Source: Massospora cicadina
Taxonomy: Eukaryota > Entomophthoromycota > Entomophthoromycetes > Entomophthorales > Entomophthoraceae
Assembly: GCA_022478985.1 (NCBI GenBank)
Contig: JAKSZP010010607.1
Location: forward strand, 140,820-204,819
Reading direction: 5' to 3'
DNA length: 64,000 bases
The stretch's first letter is position 1, and each line of letters opens with the position of its first letter. The position numbers and the translations under genes are program-made. Of the stretch, positions 43,441-53,895 are shown in pieces. Under the pieces are notes generated by a model, which was given only the letters and a program-made list of their open reading frames with translations, did not search any database and was not told the origin of the DNA.

Positions 43441-44299
43441 GGTAATTTAATAGGTGAGATAATAAAATTAGGTGATGCTAATCTATTATATATCATATCA
43501 AAAATATCATTGATTATAGACCAAAAAATCCTAAGTATATGCAAAGCTTGGTATCCTCAGCCCAGAAATTTTACTTAATAATATTTAACTAAGAAGACAC
43601 ATGCCTGGGGGCTTTGTTGGAAAAGTAAGACCTAATAATAGTCAACCTAATGACCTGGGCTTGTGGGCTTTGTTGGTCTATGTCAAAAATTATTTCTAAT
43701 ATTGATCAAGTTATCAATCAAATTAATGACTAATTAATGGTATGGATCGCTATGGTATGTGCCACCAATCGCTTGAAAGGTTGACAAATTTAGCTATTTT
43801 CAGATGCGTCAGAAGAAACGCTGTCTTTTGATAACTATCAGTTGACACCAACTCTGAGGCCATGGGGAGCTACCCCAGATTTTTATAGATTATAGACCCT
43901 CAGACGAATTTATTGTGTTCCATTGGCTAGGTGCCACTGTGAAATGAGATGCCATGGGTAAGATGTGGTTAACATTAAACCCTATAAATTATCTCCAAGT
44001 TCATACAAACAAATCACAATCTACTATCACTATAGACAAATAGTTTAATATGCAAGCTTTTTATATTTAATACTTTTTCTATGTATTAAAGTCAAGGAAT
44101 TACTTGTAATCAGAAGGATTAAAGCAGAGAAATATTGTACAAGCAAGTGACAGAAGAATATAGCCTCTAAGTGCAATTTCTAAGGGAATTGATATCTTGA
44201 ATATTGTCACCGTCTGGTCTATTGTCTTTATACAATAGACGCCCAAAACTCCATCTTATCTCAGAAGAAGAAACAGACCAATTGAAATAGGCCAAAACT
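43441..44299. other. Unassigned AT-rich DNA with a hairpin
   Basis: No coding signal. GGGGGCTTTGTTGG at 43607-43620 looks like a polypurine tract followed by an LTR start, but what follows does not match the G4 LTR. A perfect 9-bp inverted repeat (GTCTATTGT / ACAATAGAC, 6-nt loop) lies at 44217-44240. The segment may include the 5' LTR of G5, which I could not delimit. Confidence 0.35.
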
Positions 44300-44306
44300 T
44301 CAACAA

Positions 44307-46440
44307 GTGATGCTCATGGATGAGACTGCAGATGGTGACCACGCCAAACATGGGAGAAACCACAATCAATTATTCAGAACCATTACTGGGCCCAATGGGA
44401 ATACTGAAATGACTGTGTCCCAGATTAACTGTAACGATGTATCCAATATTACCTACCCCAACAAATCCAATTCACAGAAAGATCTGGAACGTCTTGAACA
44501 CCAGTTGTTAAGAGAGTATCAAATGTGACTTGAACCCACAGACAATAGTAGCAATCCTTTTTACTGCTAACAACAGTAAGATGTGTTGTGGATGAGATAT
44601 CTAGCTCATTATTAATTATTTGGAGCCCAGATATGGAACAATTTAATTGGGATAGAGAATATCACCCAATATTTAATTGAATTTGTACACCCTACCTGTA
44701 GAAATTCTCAGATGACAATTGCCCATTATCACGTGGCCATCACTGAGTTGGTAAACTTTTCATGTAACTCCATCCAGATGGGCCAAATCTTGAATGAGCA
44801 ATTATAAGCTAACTACGCTGAGGTCCATTATAGTCTGAAAGCAAATTATATCTAACCACTTGTGCTAATGATCAAGTAGCAAAATTAGCACAAGAGTTGA
44901 ATTATAGATTGCATCCCATCTTTGACAACTTCTTGAAGGAAAGAGGAGTTACCAAACCTTGGATTAGCAATATCACTTAGACTTCCATAAATACATCGGA
45001 GTTCATGAGGCTGTATCACAAAGCCTAAGAGGTGCAACTAAACCATGATGAATTTCGTGATCAGCATTGATAACTGTGCACTCAAATTTCACAGATGAAG
45101 GATGAATAAACCAAAAACCAACTACTACACATAATTTTAAGGCTAACGGATGGATAATAAAAAATTCAAGACTCTATTGATCATCTTAATCAACAGATCA
45201 ATAATCTTAATGAGGATGTTACTAGTATTAATGAGTCAAACAATATTCTTCATGGAGAAGTAAACCTGTGCAAGAAGACAATTAAGGAATAGGACCAAGT
45301 TATTTCCACCTTTCAACTACAAACTATTAGCTTGAATGAGGAAATTTGTGAAATTAAAGTTAAAAAACAAAATTGTGTAGATAGGGAAATTTAAATCAAT
45401 GATCAAATCTGAGCTTTGGATGACAGGAGTTACCAGTGTGCCATGAACCATTCAACTGAAAATGCTTCTGAATACTATGAGGGCGTAGCTTTGGAAGTAG
45501 CTACTGAAATGGATACTGTGCTACGTTGACAAATGACTAGCAATATGGTTGCTTTAGCCAACCCCAACATCTTAAACCATAGCGCAGTGCCTCAGCACCC
45601 TGGTACGCCTGGCTCAAGCCAACAAGAAAGTAATCATGATAACCATGGATGAGAAAGTAATAATTACAAGCCAGAAAACCTGCCTGCTTTTGACAGGAAT
45701 GGTAGTATAGCCACATTTGCCAAACGCTTTAAAATGGCCATGTATGGGGCCAGCGACCGTAACAAAGCAGCCACTATGATCTACTGCTTGAATGAGTGGA
45801 GCATTGAGTTGATTATAATTCAGATTGATAAAAAACCAACCTACGCTGAAGCCAAAGAGGTTGTTCTTCATGAATTTGGAGGTCCAGAATGAATGTCAAC
45901 TAAAGAATCTAGATTTATGAAAATTTGCTGTAAGAAAGATGAAGCAATTGACAAATTTACAGATTATTTCTATTGCAAAACTCTATTTCACCTAGGTGCA
46001 AAGGCTATGGTAGATTTGATGCTAAGATTGCATTACAACATGCAGTACAACCTTACCAAAAAAATTTCAACCGTTTTAATGCCTGCTTTTGTGCAAAACC
46101 TTGCAATATTTAAATTGGTTGTTTATCTGCGTAGATGTTCACAAAATTATGGCCCTCCCAATACTGGGTACAGATCAGGACTTGCTGTCTCTGCTGGAAA
46201 ACCCTTTAAAACCAATAAGAAGATTGATAGTGATACACCTGTTAAAACTGAGCAAAACACAAAATAAAAGGGACCTACGCCCATTAAATGAGATTACTTG
46301 CTATAACTGCAATCATAAAGAACAATTTGTTTCCCAATGCCACCAGTGTAATGTTAATGTAATTCTTCCAGATAACGCGCAGGAGGGGGAAAAGAAAAAG
46401 CACAATAGATGTGGGACGCTCTATTGTGCTTAAAACACCA
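44307..46440 (+). pseudogene. G5 gag: coiled coil, capsid, altered CCHC knuckle
   Basis: 44307-44528 is open and hydrophilic. A long coiled-coil-like stretch spans about 45160-45400 (NQQINNLNEDVTSINESNNI). The capsid covers about 45650-46260 with LPAFDRNGSIATFAKRFKMA and YAEAKEVVLHEFGG. The knuckle reads CYNCNHKEQFVSQC: the spacing C-x2-C-x4-x-x4-C is kept, but Gln (CAA) replaces the zinc-binding His. Stops are scattered, and the capsid part keeps two long overlapping frames, so it is less decayed than the N-terminal half. Confidence 0.72.
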
Positions 46441-46799
46441 GTCCCACCTGACTGACAAGAAAACGCAGGCCATGGGGCTTTGAATACCAGAAAACGAATT
46501 ATATATTAGCACCAAATGAAGGATTGACAAACTTACATTTAGTAACTTGCTCTCAGAGTAATATTGTCATACCTGAGCCTCTAAAGTATTCACTAAACAG
46601 TATGTGCAACAGATACCTGAGAATATTCCGGTTGAGGGACTGAGCAATGCAACAGATAACCCAAGCTTGAAGGGGTAGAAATTACTATGCAAATTGACAC
46701 ATTCATCAATGAATGTCCTAGTTTTGGTAATAATTTGAAGCACACTCTTAACTCTGTATTTTTCAAATATTCACTTAGTAAACTTTATTAATTCTTATT

Positions 46800-47800
46800 G
46801 CTCTGAGTGCACTTACGTGGTCTTTCTGGTCAATAAGATCAAAGTTATAGCTATTGTCGATAGTGGAGCACCTGTAAACATTGTCTTTACAAAGCTGGTC
46901 AAGAAAATGAAAATTGCTTCAGACATTGACCACAATTGGGCATATGGGACTGTGGTCCCAGCAGCACCAAGAGTGAAGGAGGTTAAAGCGCACTGCCACT
47001 GTGATTTGGAGTTTTGGTAGTAGCTGCACACGCAAGGGTGCTTCCCAACGCCAATTAAAATAAATTTATTGGAATTAGTTTTCTAAGGACCTATGGTATC
47101 TCATGTGTGATAATAAAGAATATATCTTGATGATTTGGGCCAATCACTTCTGATCTAACACTCTCATGATAATATGGAGCCCTCTAGCTGTCGCAAAAAC
47201 TTTATTAATATATCTTATGCTGACAGGATAATACCAGTATGATATAGTCAGCGGGGAAATTGAAGCCACCTCATGCCAACTGCCATAAAAAAATGAGGAA
47301 TACCTCTACTGGTAAATAAGGATGTATCAATAGCTTCAGGCCATCAACTTGTTATGAGGACTGGGACTAAGCTGGATATTCTAGAAGGACTATATGGGAA
47401 GGTTTTACCCCTTGGAATCAACCTCAGATGGAACTTAGTGTAGCGTCTGGAATACTTGTACCAGGGCACGGGGAAATTGATTTCTTATTAGAAAATCTGA
47501 TCAGCCAAAAAATTAAGGTCAATAAATATTAAGTAGTTGCATTCATGCATCTGATTTCAAGGGACAAGTTAAAATCAACTGTCAAATTTGGCAATTTATC
47601 TGAGTTTGGTTTACTGACTGAGGGCCTTAGTGAACATACTGTAATTTCCTGAGTCAAGTACTGGATTATCAGAACAACAGAAGGATGAAGCATTGGAGTT
47701 ATTTGAATGCTTGTTGGATTTTACTGAATTCTTTCATTTCAGAATATTCTACTCCCATGATTTCCCTGGCACTATCAGAAGAGGAACATATTTTATATAA
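46800..47800 (+). pseudogene. G5 protease and RT linker
   Basis: The protease active site AIVDSGAPVNIVF begins at about 46850, within an open frame 46817-47020 that also has IDHNWAYGTVVPAAPRVKE. Downstream, decayed sequence leads to the linker EQQKDEALELFECLLDFTEF at about 47675-47735, the usual entry to Ty3/gypsy RT. The RT itself is missing: homology ends shortly after, near 47800. Confidence 0.7.
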
Positions 47801-48050
47801 ATTTACCAAGGTTGATAAGAACGATCAGTCTTATCCTGATCAAGGGATAGAAATATGATTGCTTAGTGATTAATTAGCTCAGATAGATCCTGAGCCATTT
47901 TAAAATCTATAAATATTCAATCCTTCCAATACTAAAAATCAGTCGAATTTTATAACCAATTTTTGCTTTATTTATCGCTTTTTGGAGAATCCATCTAAGT
48001 AACTTCAAGAGAACCTGCCTATTTGGAAGTGTAATTTAAAACTTCCAGAG

Positions 48051-48068
48051 TGGTGCTCACTACAGGTG
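48051..48068 (+). promoter_or_regulatory. Primer-binding site of an undelimited gypsy element
   Basis: TGGTGCTCACTACAGGTG, 16 of 18 bases identical to the G7 PBS. It implies that a 5' LTR ends at 48050 and an element begins here. The LTR's start could not be fixed, and the following 0.6 kb has only a weak RT-like frame (about 48380-48560). Confidence 0.6.
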
Positions 48069-48899
48069 CATCTTTGATCTGGAAGCAAGCATAAACGTCT
48101 ATTGCATCCCAGAGTATAATTTCTATAAGTCTTTTTCCAAATTCTAGTGAGGACCTGAACTGATACCTCAATTGATAATGGATCAATATAGTTTTATATT
48201 TACGAATTTTTCCAAATGAACCAAAAGTTATGGGTGAGCCTGCCCTAGTGACAATATTTACCCAAAAATGAGACTTGGGATGCCATGTGCAATAACACAG
48301 GATATTTTATTATTTATTTATATATTGATTTAATTGATAGTATCTGAAGATATACCAACACTAACTCTTTACTGGTCTCTCATTGCAAAACACCATGAAG
48401 GATATCTTAAGGAAGATCAACTTCCAATGGCTTTTTACCTCTCTTGATCTTTCCAAAACTCGTTTTTGCCCTTGTTGGATGAATAAATTGCAAGTGTTGG
48501 CTTATCAGCACCCAGGAGGTTGCTATTTTATTTACAGACCCCGCGCTAAGGAGTAAGCCTGCATTCCCCCCATTTTGGTGATCGTTTGGTGTTGTTACGC
48601 GCAGGATTCCTGAAAGCTGTTCTACCTGTTGAGCAAAGGGCAGCATCAATTCAGAAGGACCTGTTTACTCTGAAGGCGAGTAAATCTAATACAATCAACT
48701 GTGTTGACTGGCTTCTCAGTTCTTTGCGACTATAATGAGAAACAGCAACCTCTTTAAGAATTGAGCCCCTCAACACTGGTTGAAGAGGTTTCCCCCTGGG
48801 ACAAGGCTTGATGGAGGCTCTGTCATGATTCTATCCTTTTAAGATTAAGCCTTATCCTGGGGTAAACCTCGACACTTTCCTTAAGGCCAAGTCTTAGGG

Positions 48900-48920
48900 T
48901 ATTAGGCTAAAAGCCTAATA
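48900..48920. repeat. Perfect 9-bp inverted repeat
   Basis: TATTAGGCT, AAA, AGCCTAATA. A short stable hairpin within the possible LTR. Confidence 0.7.
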
Positions 48921-49043
48921 GGTTTGATAAAACTTCACCAAAGGGTCTATATCCTCATAGGATGATGTTCTATCTTATTTGGGACATAATCATTCTTATC
49001 TGAATTTATCAGGTGTTTTGTATCAACCTTGATATATATTCAT

Positions 49044-49067
49044 TTATTATTATTATTATTATTATTG
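49044..49067. repeat. (ATT)n microsatellite
   Basis: Eight uninterrupted units of TTA/ATT, within the possible LTR. Confidence 0.9.
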
Positions 49068-49599
49068 AACTTATATCTCTTATTAGATATCAGTTTATTA
49101 ACGTTTGTTTATATTAATTATCTTGACCCTATAAAAGACATAAGATTGCTTTCAACCTATAATACTATATATATATTTATTTAATTTATAATATTTGAGA
49201 GCCACAGATGGGCCTTTGTGAACCCTAAAGTGGCTAAACCATGTCCACTGGGCCCCAACGTTATGTTATAAGTCTAGAGCATCTTTGAAGGATCCCAAGT
49301 CTGGACACTTAATCTAATCTTATTTCCCTAATTGAATTTACCTGAATTGAGGCCAACCCATCATTCAAACTAATATATTTATATGATATATAAGGGAATT
49401 GGATTGCTCTGAATCCCATCCTAAGATACTTGAACTCCTCCACACTATCCAGAATCAAGACTTACCTGCCACTTTTAGAGTGTAATTCAAAACTCCAAGA
49501 ATGATAATCCGAAATCTTTGCCAAAGATGATCAAGATTTAGGTTGTGCAAAAGGAGTACAACAATTTGTTGAAAATGGAGACCATTTTCCTATTAAAAT

Positions 49600-51190
49600 G
49601 AGGCCAATCCGGCGCCCTGGGTTAGCGATGAAATAGTCAGAGAAGAGCTAGACAATTTGCTGAAAAGTAGAATGATTCTGCCCTTGAAAAGCCTGTGGGT
49701 CATCCCAGTTTAATCGTGAAGAATAAAGATGTCAGCAATCAAGTTGTAAATTAATTATTGTCACCTCAATGGCATTACAAAAAAGGATATTATATCTGTC
49801 GCCCAGAATTGTTGATGCCCTGTACCGTCTGAGAGGGGCAAAGTATTTTACTGCAATGGACCTTATCTCCAGATACTGGAAAATTAAACTGCTCAAGAGG
49901 AGCAGGAGAAGTGTGTAATGATTTCTGCACAACGGCTGTTTCAACTGATGCGCATGCCACAAGGGCTGTGCACTGCGCTGATGACCTTTTAGTTTGCAAT
50001 GGACACATTTTTTAGGGACCTTATATATTCTGCATACTGGTGTAACTGGATGATATTAATGTCTTTTAAAAAGTTTCCAAACATCTGGAGCACTTTGAAC
50101 AAGTGCTCAAATGGTTGCTGAGGCCAATCTGAATATAAAACCTAAAAAAAAATAAGAACAATTGTAATACCCTGGGTTCATCATTGATTCCAAGGGGCTT
50201 GTGGACTCAACCTCATAAAGGTGGAGGCGATTAAAATATGTAAGCTCTGAAAAGTATGAGGGATGTTCAAGTATTGTAAGAAATGGTAGGATACTATTTG
50301 ATTCATAGAAGGGTTCATAAGGATTACTGAGCCCTTATTCCATTTACAAGGAGGAGTTCGTTTTTTCTGGGCAGATGAGTTCCAGCAAGCCTTTGAGGCT
50401 TTATAATCTACAATGAGAACAGCGCCTGTGCTCTAATATCCAGATTTAAGCAGGCTTTTATCATACAAACTGACACCTAGTTGGCTGCAATTGGGGGTGT
50501 GCTATCCCAGATTGGGAATGACGGTGAGGAGCATCCAATTGCTTATTGCATCAGGACGCTGAATAAGCATGAGCGTAGTTATACAGTAACTGAGAGTGTG
50601 TTTGGATGTCATCTATGCTTGTAAACAATTTTGGGTGTAAATTCATGGCATTAAGCTTCAAGTAGTGACGGATCACATCTCATTATGATGGCTCCACAAT
50701 CTCAAGGAGCCTGAGGGACGATTAGCCCACTGGGCTCTGGAATTACAGGCGTACAACTATGAAATCAATTATGAGCTGTAGTGGCCCATAAAAATGCAGA
50801 CTGACTAAATGACTTTTTAGTATATCTGTCCTGAGCAGTTTGGCTGATGAACTTCATGAAAAAAATGATTACTCAAAAGTAAGGGATGAGCTGCATATAT
50901 TGCAAAAGACGATTTATAAAGCATTAACTGACACCAAATATCAGAATGAAGTTTTATATAAGCTCAAGCCTGAGGGGCAGCATAGAATTTTACCAAAATT
51001 CTTCAGACCAAAATGGAGATTATTACACAAGCCCACAAGGCCGTCAGGCATGGAGGACTGACCAAAGCGCTAGAATTAATTTGATCTAGTTACTATTGGG
51101 ATTCCATGCTATTTGATATACAATATATATATAATAAATGCCATTCATGTCAAATTACAAGGCCTATGAAGTCAGATGTGAAATATCATT
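49600..51190 (+). pseudogene. G6 pol: RT, RNase H, integrase N-terminus
   Basis: RT motifs: EELDNLLKSRMILP at 49646-49687, INYCHLNGITKKD, RIVDALYRLRGAKYFTAMDL (about 49806-49865) and MRMPQGLCTALMTF. The YLDDI box is not preserved. RNase H is seen at about 50330-50760 with RFFWADEFQQAFEAL and VVTDHISL-x-WLHNLKEPEGRLAHW. The integrase zinc-binding region (51020-51160) has RHGGLTKALELI and YYWDSMLFDIQYIYNKCHSCQ, with the paired Cys intact. The frame then jumps to the extreme 3' end of the internal region. Stops are common. Confidence 0.7.
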
Positions 51191-51290
51191 TATCAAACCT
51201 GACTGGGACTGGCATACCATGTCGATTGATGTTGTTAGACATTTGCCCTCCCAGCTGCAAATGAAGAATGTTTTTAGGTTGAAAGCAGCC

Positions 51291-51302
51291 AAAAAGGGGA
51301 AA
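51291..51302 (+). promoter_or_regulatory. Polypurine tract of G6
   Basis: AAAAAGGGGAAA immediately before the LTR start TGTTGGCAG. The G7 tract at 63405-63416 has the same sequence. Confidence 0.75.
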
Positions 51303-51996
51303 TGTTGGCAGTTTGCATGTTTCTAATACTAAAATCAACCGTTTAGATGATACTACTAATGATATCAGCCAAAAGACCCTGGCCAATTCTTGGTGGAACC
51401 CCATGAATTAGGGTAACTCTTTTAAAAATATCAAATGGGCAAATAACTCAAAAACATGTAGTCAGACTCCTATGACCATGGGGCATATTCTGGGGCATCC
51501 ATCAAATGTTTCTTCCCCTGCCATCTCTAGTTTGGTTACAACATCTAAGCGGTCCCATTTTATAGCCGTGGCAGAGGTCCCCCAAAGTGAAAGTATTTTA
51601 TCAAGCAGTGATTGGTTAAAACACATCAAAATATTACCGCATGGGTACATTCTGCCCTAAAACCTCATTTCATCTGTTGTCCGCCCAAAAGTTACTCAAA
51701 TTTCCCGAGATCTGATAAAGATAGTGTACCCCATTTCCTAATTTGGAATGCATCTAAGCTATTTCAAATGCTATCATAAAACCTTCGATTCTTGATACTT
51801 ACAATAGTTTAGATACTGAACATTAGTATCAAGGTAGTCACTTTTTTCTAGCTAGCCTGCGCCACAAAATAAAAAGCTTAAAAAGCTCAATTTTTACTTT
51901 TGTTAAAAGAGTAATTTTTTAAGTTTTTCTAAATATTTTTTGTGGATATCCAGCTGCTTTCAGCACCTGCAAGCCAAAACCCTCGCTGAATCCCAC
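51303..51996 (+). repeat. LTR shared by G6 (3') and G7 (5')
   Basis: About 695 bp. It aligns from its first base with 63417-64000 (landmarks: GATATCAGCCAAAAG, CTATGACCATGGGGCATATT, AGTCACTTTTTTCTAGCTA) and continues about 110 bp beyond the point where the window cuts the second copy. It ends next to the PBS at 52001. Confidence 0.88.
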
Positions 51997-52000
51997 AAAT

Positions 52001-52018
52001 TGGTGCTCACTACAGGGG
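52001..52018 (+). promoter_or_regulatory. G7 tRNA primer-binding site
   Basis: TGGTGCTCACTACAGGGG. Its reverse complement, CCCCTGTAGTGAGCACCA, has the form of a tRNA 3' end: CCA, a discriminator A, a 7-nt acceptor strand AGTGAGC and CCTGT from the T stem. The tRNA is not identified. Confidence 0.78.
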
Positions 52019-52368
52019 TCACCCTGTATAAGTCAAGTTTATTGATCAACAAAATGGAGGGCACATTAGCTGGAAGTGCTACTAGCTGGGTAAAAACGGT
52101 GATGGGGCAGAAGATGACCGTATGGATAGCCCCAGACTTATCATTCAGAGAAGCATAGTTTGAATGAATCTTGATACCAGAGTATCACTGCCTTACCAGG
52201 CCTGCAGCTGAAGTAGTGAGAGACTTTACGCATGACATTCTAAACCCTGGAAATGTTGCTTCCCAAGAAAGAAGTTCTTCTGTAGAGGACTTACTTATGT
52301 ACCTCTATGAAACATGGTTCCTTCCTGATGCTTATAGCCAGCTTACCAATTTAACTACCTATGTCTGC

Positions 52369-52383
52369 AAGTTTGCCCATCCT
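52369..52383. repeat. Target-site duplication, 5' side of LINE-A
   Basis: AAGTTTGCCCATCCT, identical to 57656-57670. Removing LINE-A and one copy rejoins the G7 gag frame (YVCKFAHP then DLFHMIHLL). Confidence 0.93.
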
Positions 52384-52399
52384 AAAACTTTTCTTTCTC

Positions 52400-52419
52400 G
52401 TTGCAATCACTTTTGCAAC
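52400..52419 (+). other. Hairpin in the LINE-A 5' leader
   Basis: GTTGCAA, loop TCACTT, TTGCAAC. A perfect 7-bp stem 17 nt from the 5' end. Confidence 0.65.
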
Positions 52420-52479
52420 CTATTTAATTCAAGACTGAATCTAGTTTGATAATCTCACAGAGGAGATTAGTCTGCGCCC

Positions 52480-53890
52480 ATGTCTGGGAGCAGTTGGGCA
52501 AGCAAGGTAAGAGGAGCAGGTGGAAGGCCCGCGGCCTCCAACGTTTGAAAACGCCCCGGAGAATCTGGCGGAATAGACATAAATCTTAAAAAACTGGCGG
52601 TCCTGATTTCCCCGGAGATAATTGTATGGCAAGCACAATGCAACCAGTACATCAACACGCCACACTCCCAACCACTTTCGTTAGTGGAATTTGGAGTCCG
52701 CGTGTATCTGGACATCCAAAAAACGGCCCTATAGGAAAAATTTTGTGAAGATGTACACAAAATTTTCCTGACCGCGGTGTAATTTGCACCTCACTCCATG
52801 TCACGCAGTTGGCTGGACCTAGGTTTCAAAAGCAAAAAAGCAGCAGACGAGGCTGCAGCAGTGTGCATAGTGGTCGACCTCCCCAAAGGGCAACAGGTCG
52901 TTGAAACCAAATGCACCAGATGGACAAAATCAAACCAAATTTTCCTCACGTTTGACTTTTTGCCTACTACGGTAAAACGTGACATTTTGGAACAACACCT
53001 GAAAGATGGTCTCACCATATATGGCGAAATACAATCTTTCGAAATGCAATGCTTCACGCTGATGCCACACCTGTGCACCGGCAAAGCCATCGCAGTTCTG
53101 ACCCCAATTGAGGAGATTGCGAAGGACCTAACCCAGATCCCGCACTCCACCTTTATTGATATTGCAGGGCATACCACCCACCCATTCTGGGTGACCGTAG
53201 ACAGCGCGCCCCCATTTGCACCCACTGTGATGCGTTCAGCCATAAGGCGCACACATGCCCCATCAAGGAGGACGTCACATTCCAAGAGCACCCCTCAGTG
53301 GCCATGGCCAATGGAGAGGTGCACTACAAACCAACTGCAAGCACCAAGGAGGCTTTCCCATGGGGAGCACAAGGCTGCTACCTATTGGTAACGCCTATCT
53401 CCCCACAAGAATGGAAGAAGGCCAAGCAGGCCTGTAGGGCCGCGGCCAAGGAAACGGCCAAGGCCACCACCACTATCCCACACTCACAACGCCAGGAGGA
53501 CATGGAAACCTTCGTGGCAGAAGCAATTTGGGAATCCATCAACTAATCAGATTGGGAAGCCCATGCCGAGTGGGCCACTCAATCTGAGGATCTGATGGGA
53601 GACTCAATCTCACCCAATTGTTGCACCCAAGCTCCGGTCAAAACTGACTTGGGACCTATCCCAACTGAAAAAATTTTTTTGACCTGCTCAACGGTGCACT
53701 GAACTCATCTGCACCGCAAAAATTTGTCTGACGTAGGGAAAACAAAAAGCGAAGGCCAAAGCCAACGCGACTCTTTCTTCAAAAATCAACAAAAACTCCA
53801 ATATCGTTGCTGCTAACACCCGCGCTGCTGTGAAAGCCCATGGGGACCTAGAAGAGGCTGGTGGGCCTGGGCCCACCCCTCGCACCTAAG
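52480..53890 (+). pseudogene. LINE-A ORF1: nucleic-acid-binding protein with CCHC knuckle
   Basis: The start is the ATG at 52480 (MSGSSWASKVRGAGGRP), supported by alignment with LINE-B and LINE-2. The segment 52798-53160 carries WLDLGFKSKKAADEAAAVC and an RRM-like region (IFLTFDFLPTTVKRDILEQ, LMPHLCTGKAIAVLTP). The knuckle CTHCDAFSHKAHTC is intact at 53217-53258, one frameshift further on. The C-terminal part is Ala/Lys-rich. Breaks: TGA at about codon 23, TAG at a codon that is Trp in LINE-2, TAA near 52785, a frameshift near 53200, and TAA at 53544 where LINE-B has CAA. In LINE-B the frame continues past this point to overlap ORF2, so the intact ORF1 would be about 470 codons. Confidence 0.88.
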
Positions 53891-53895
53891 GTGCG

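Larger units (their letters stand above)
44300..47800 (+). mobile_element. Ty3/gypsy element G5 (gag, protease, start of RT linker)
   Basis: Plus-strand gypsy with a long gag, a CCHC-like knuckle at 46299-46340, protease at about 46830-46900 and the acidic linker before RT at about 47660-47740 (EQQKDEALELFECLLDFTEFF). Homology stops near 47800. LTRs are not defined. It belongs to a lineage different from G2 and G7, because its capsid and protease neighbours differ. Confidence 0.7.
48821..49250 (+). repeat. Possible LTR of another family
   Basis: Starts TGTCATGATT after a purine-rich run (GGGACAAGGCTTGATGGAGGC). It contains a perfect inverted repeat (48900-48920), an (ATT)n run (49044-49067) and TATAAAAG at 49130-49137, the makings of an LTR promoter. 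No second copy is in the window and the right end is uncertain. Confidence 0.4.
49500..52000 (+). mobile_element. Truncated Ty3/gypsy element G6, joined to G7 through one LTR
   Basis: Plus-strand RT, RNase H and the start of integrase, followed directly by the last 0.1 kb of the internal region, a polypurine tract (AAAAAGGGGAAA, 51291-51302) and an LTR at 51303. The core of integrase is missing. Sequence 51190-51302 is homologous to 63290-63416, just before the G7 3' LTR, so G6 and G7 are related families or the same one. The LTR at 51303 serves as 3' LTR of G6 and 5' LTR of G7. The 5' end of G6 is not defined; the PBS at 48051 is a candidate. Confidence 0.68.

Noticed and set aside
43607..43700. 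GGGGGCTTTGTTGGAAAAG as the 3' LTR start of G4
   Set aside because: After TGTTGGAAA the sequence does not align with the G4 5' LTR, and the G4 pol has already ended near 43050.
52791..53291. 166-codon minus-strand frame opposite LINE-A ORF1, and similar long antisense frames in all LINEs
   Set aside because: They run opposite conserved ORF1/ORF2 sequence with knuckle and RT motifs, and read as antisense shadows of G+C-richer coding DNA.
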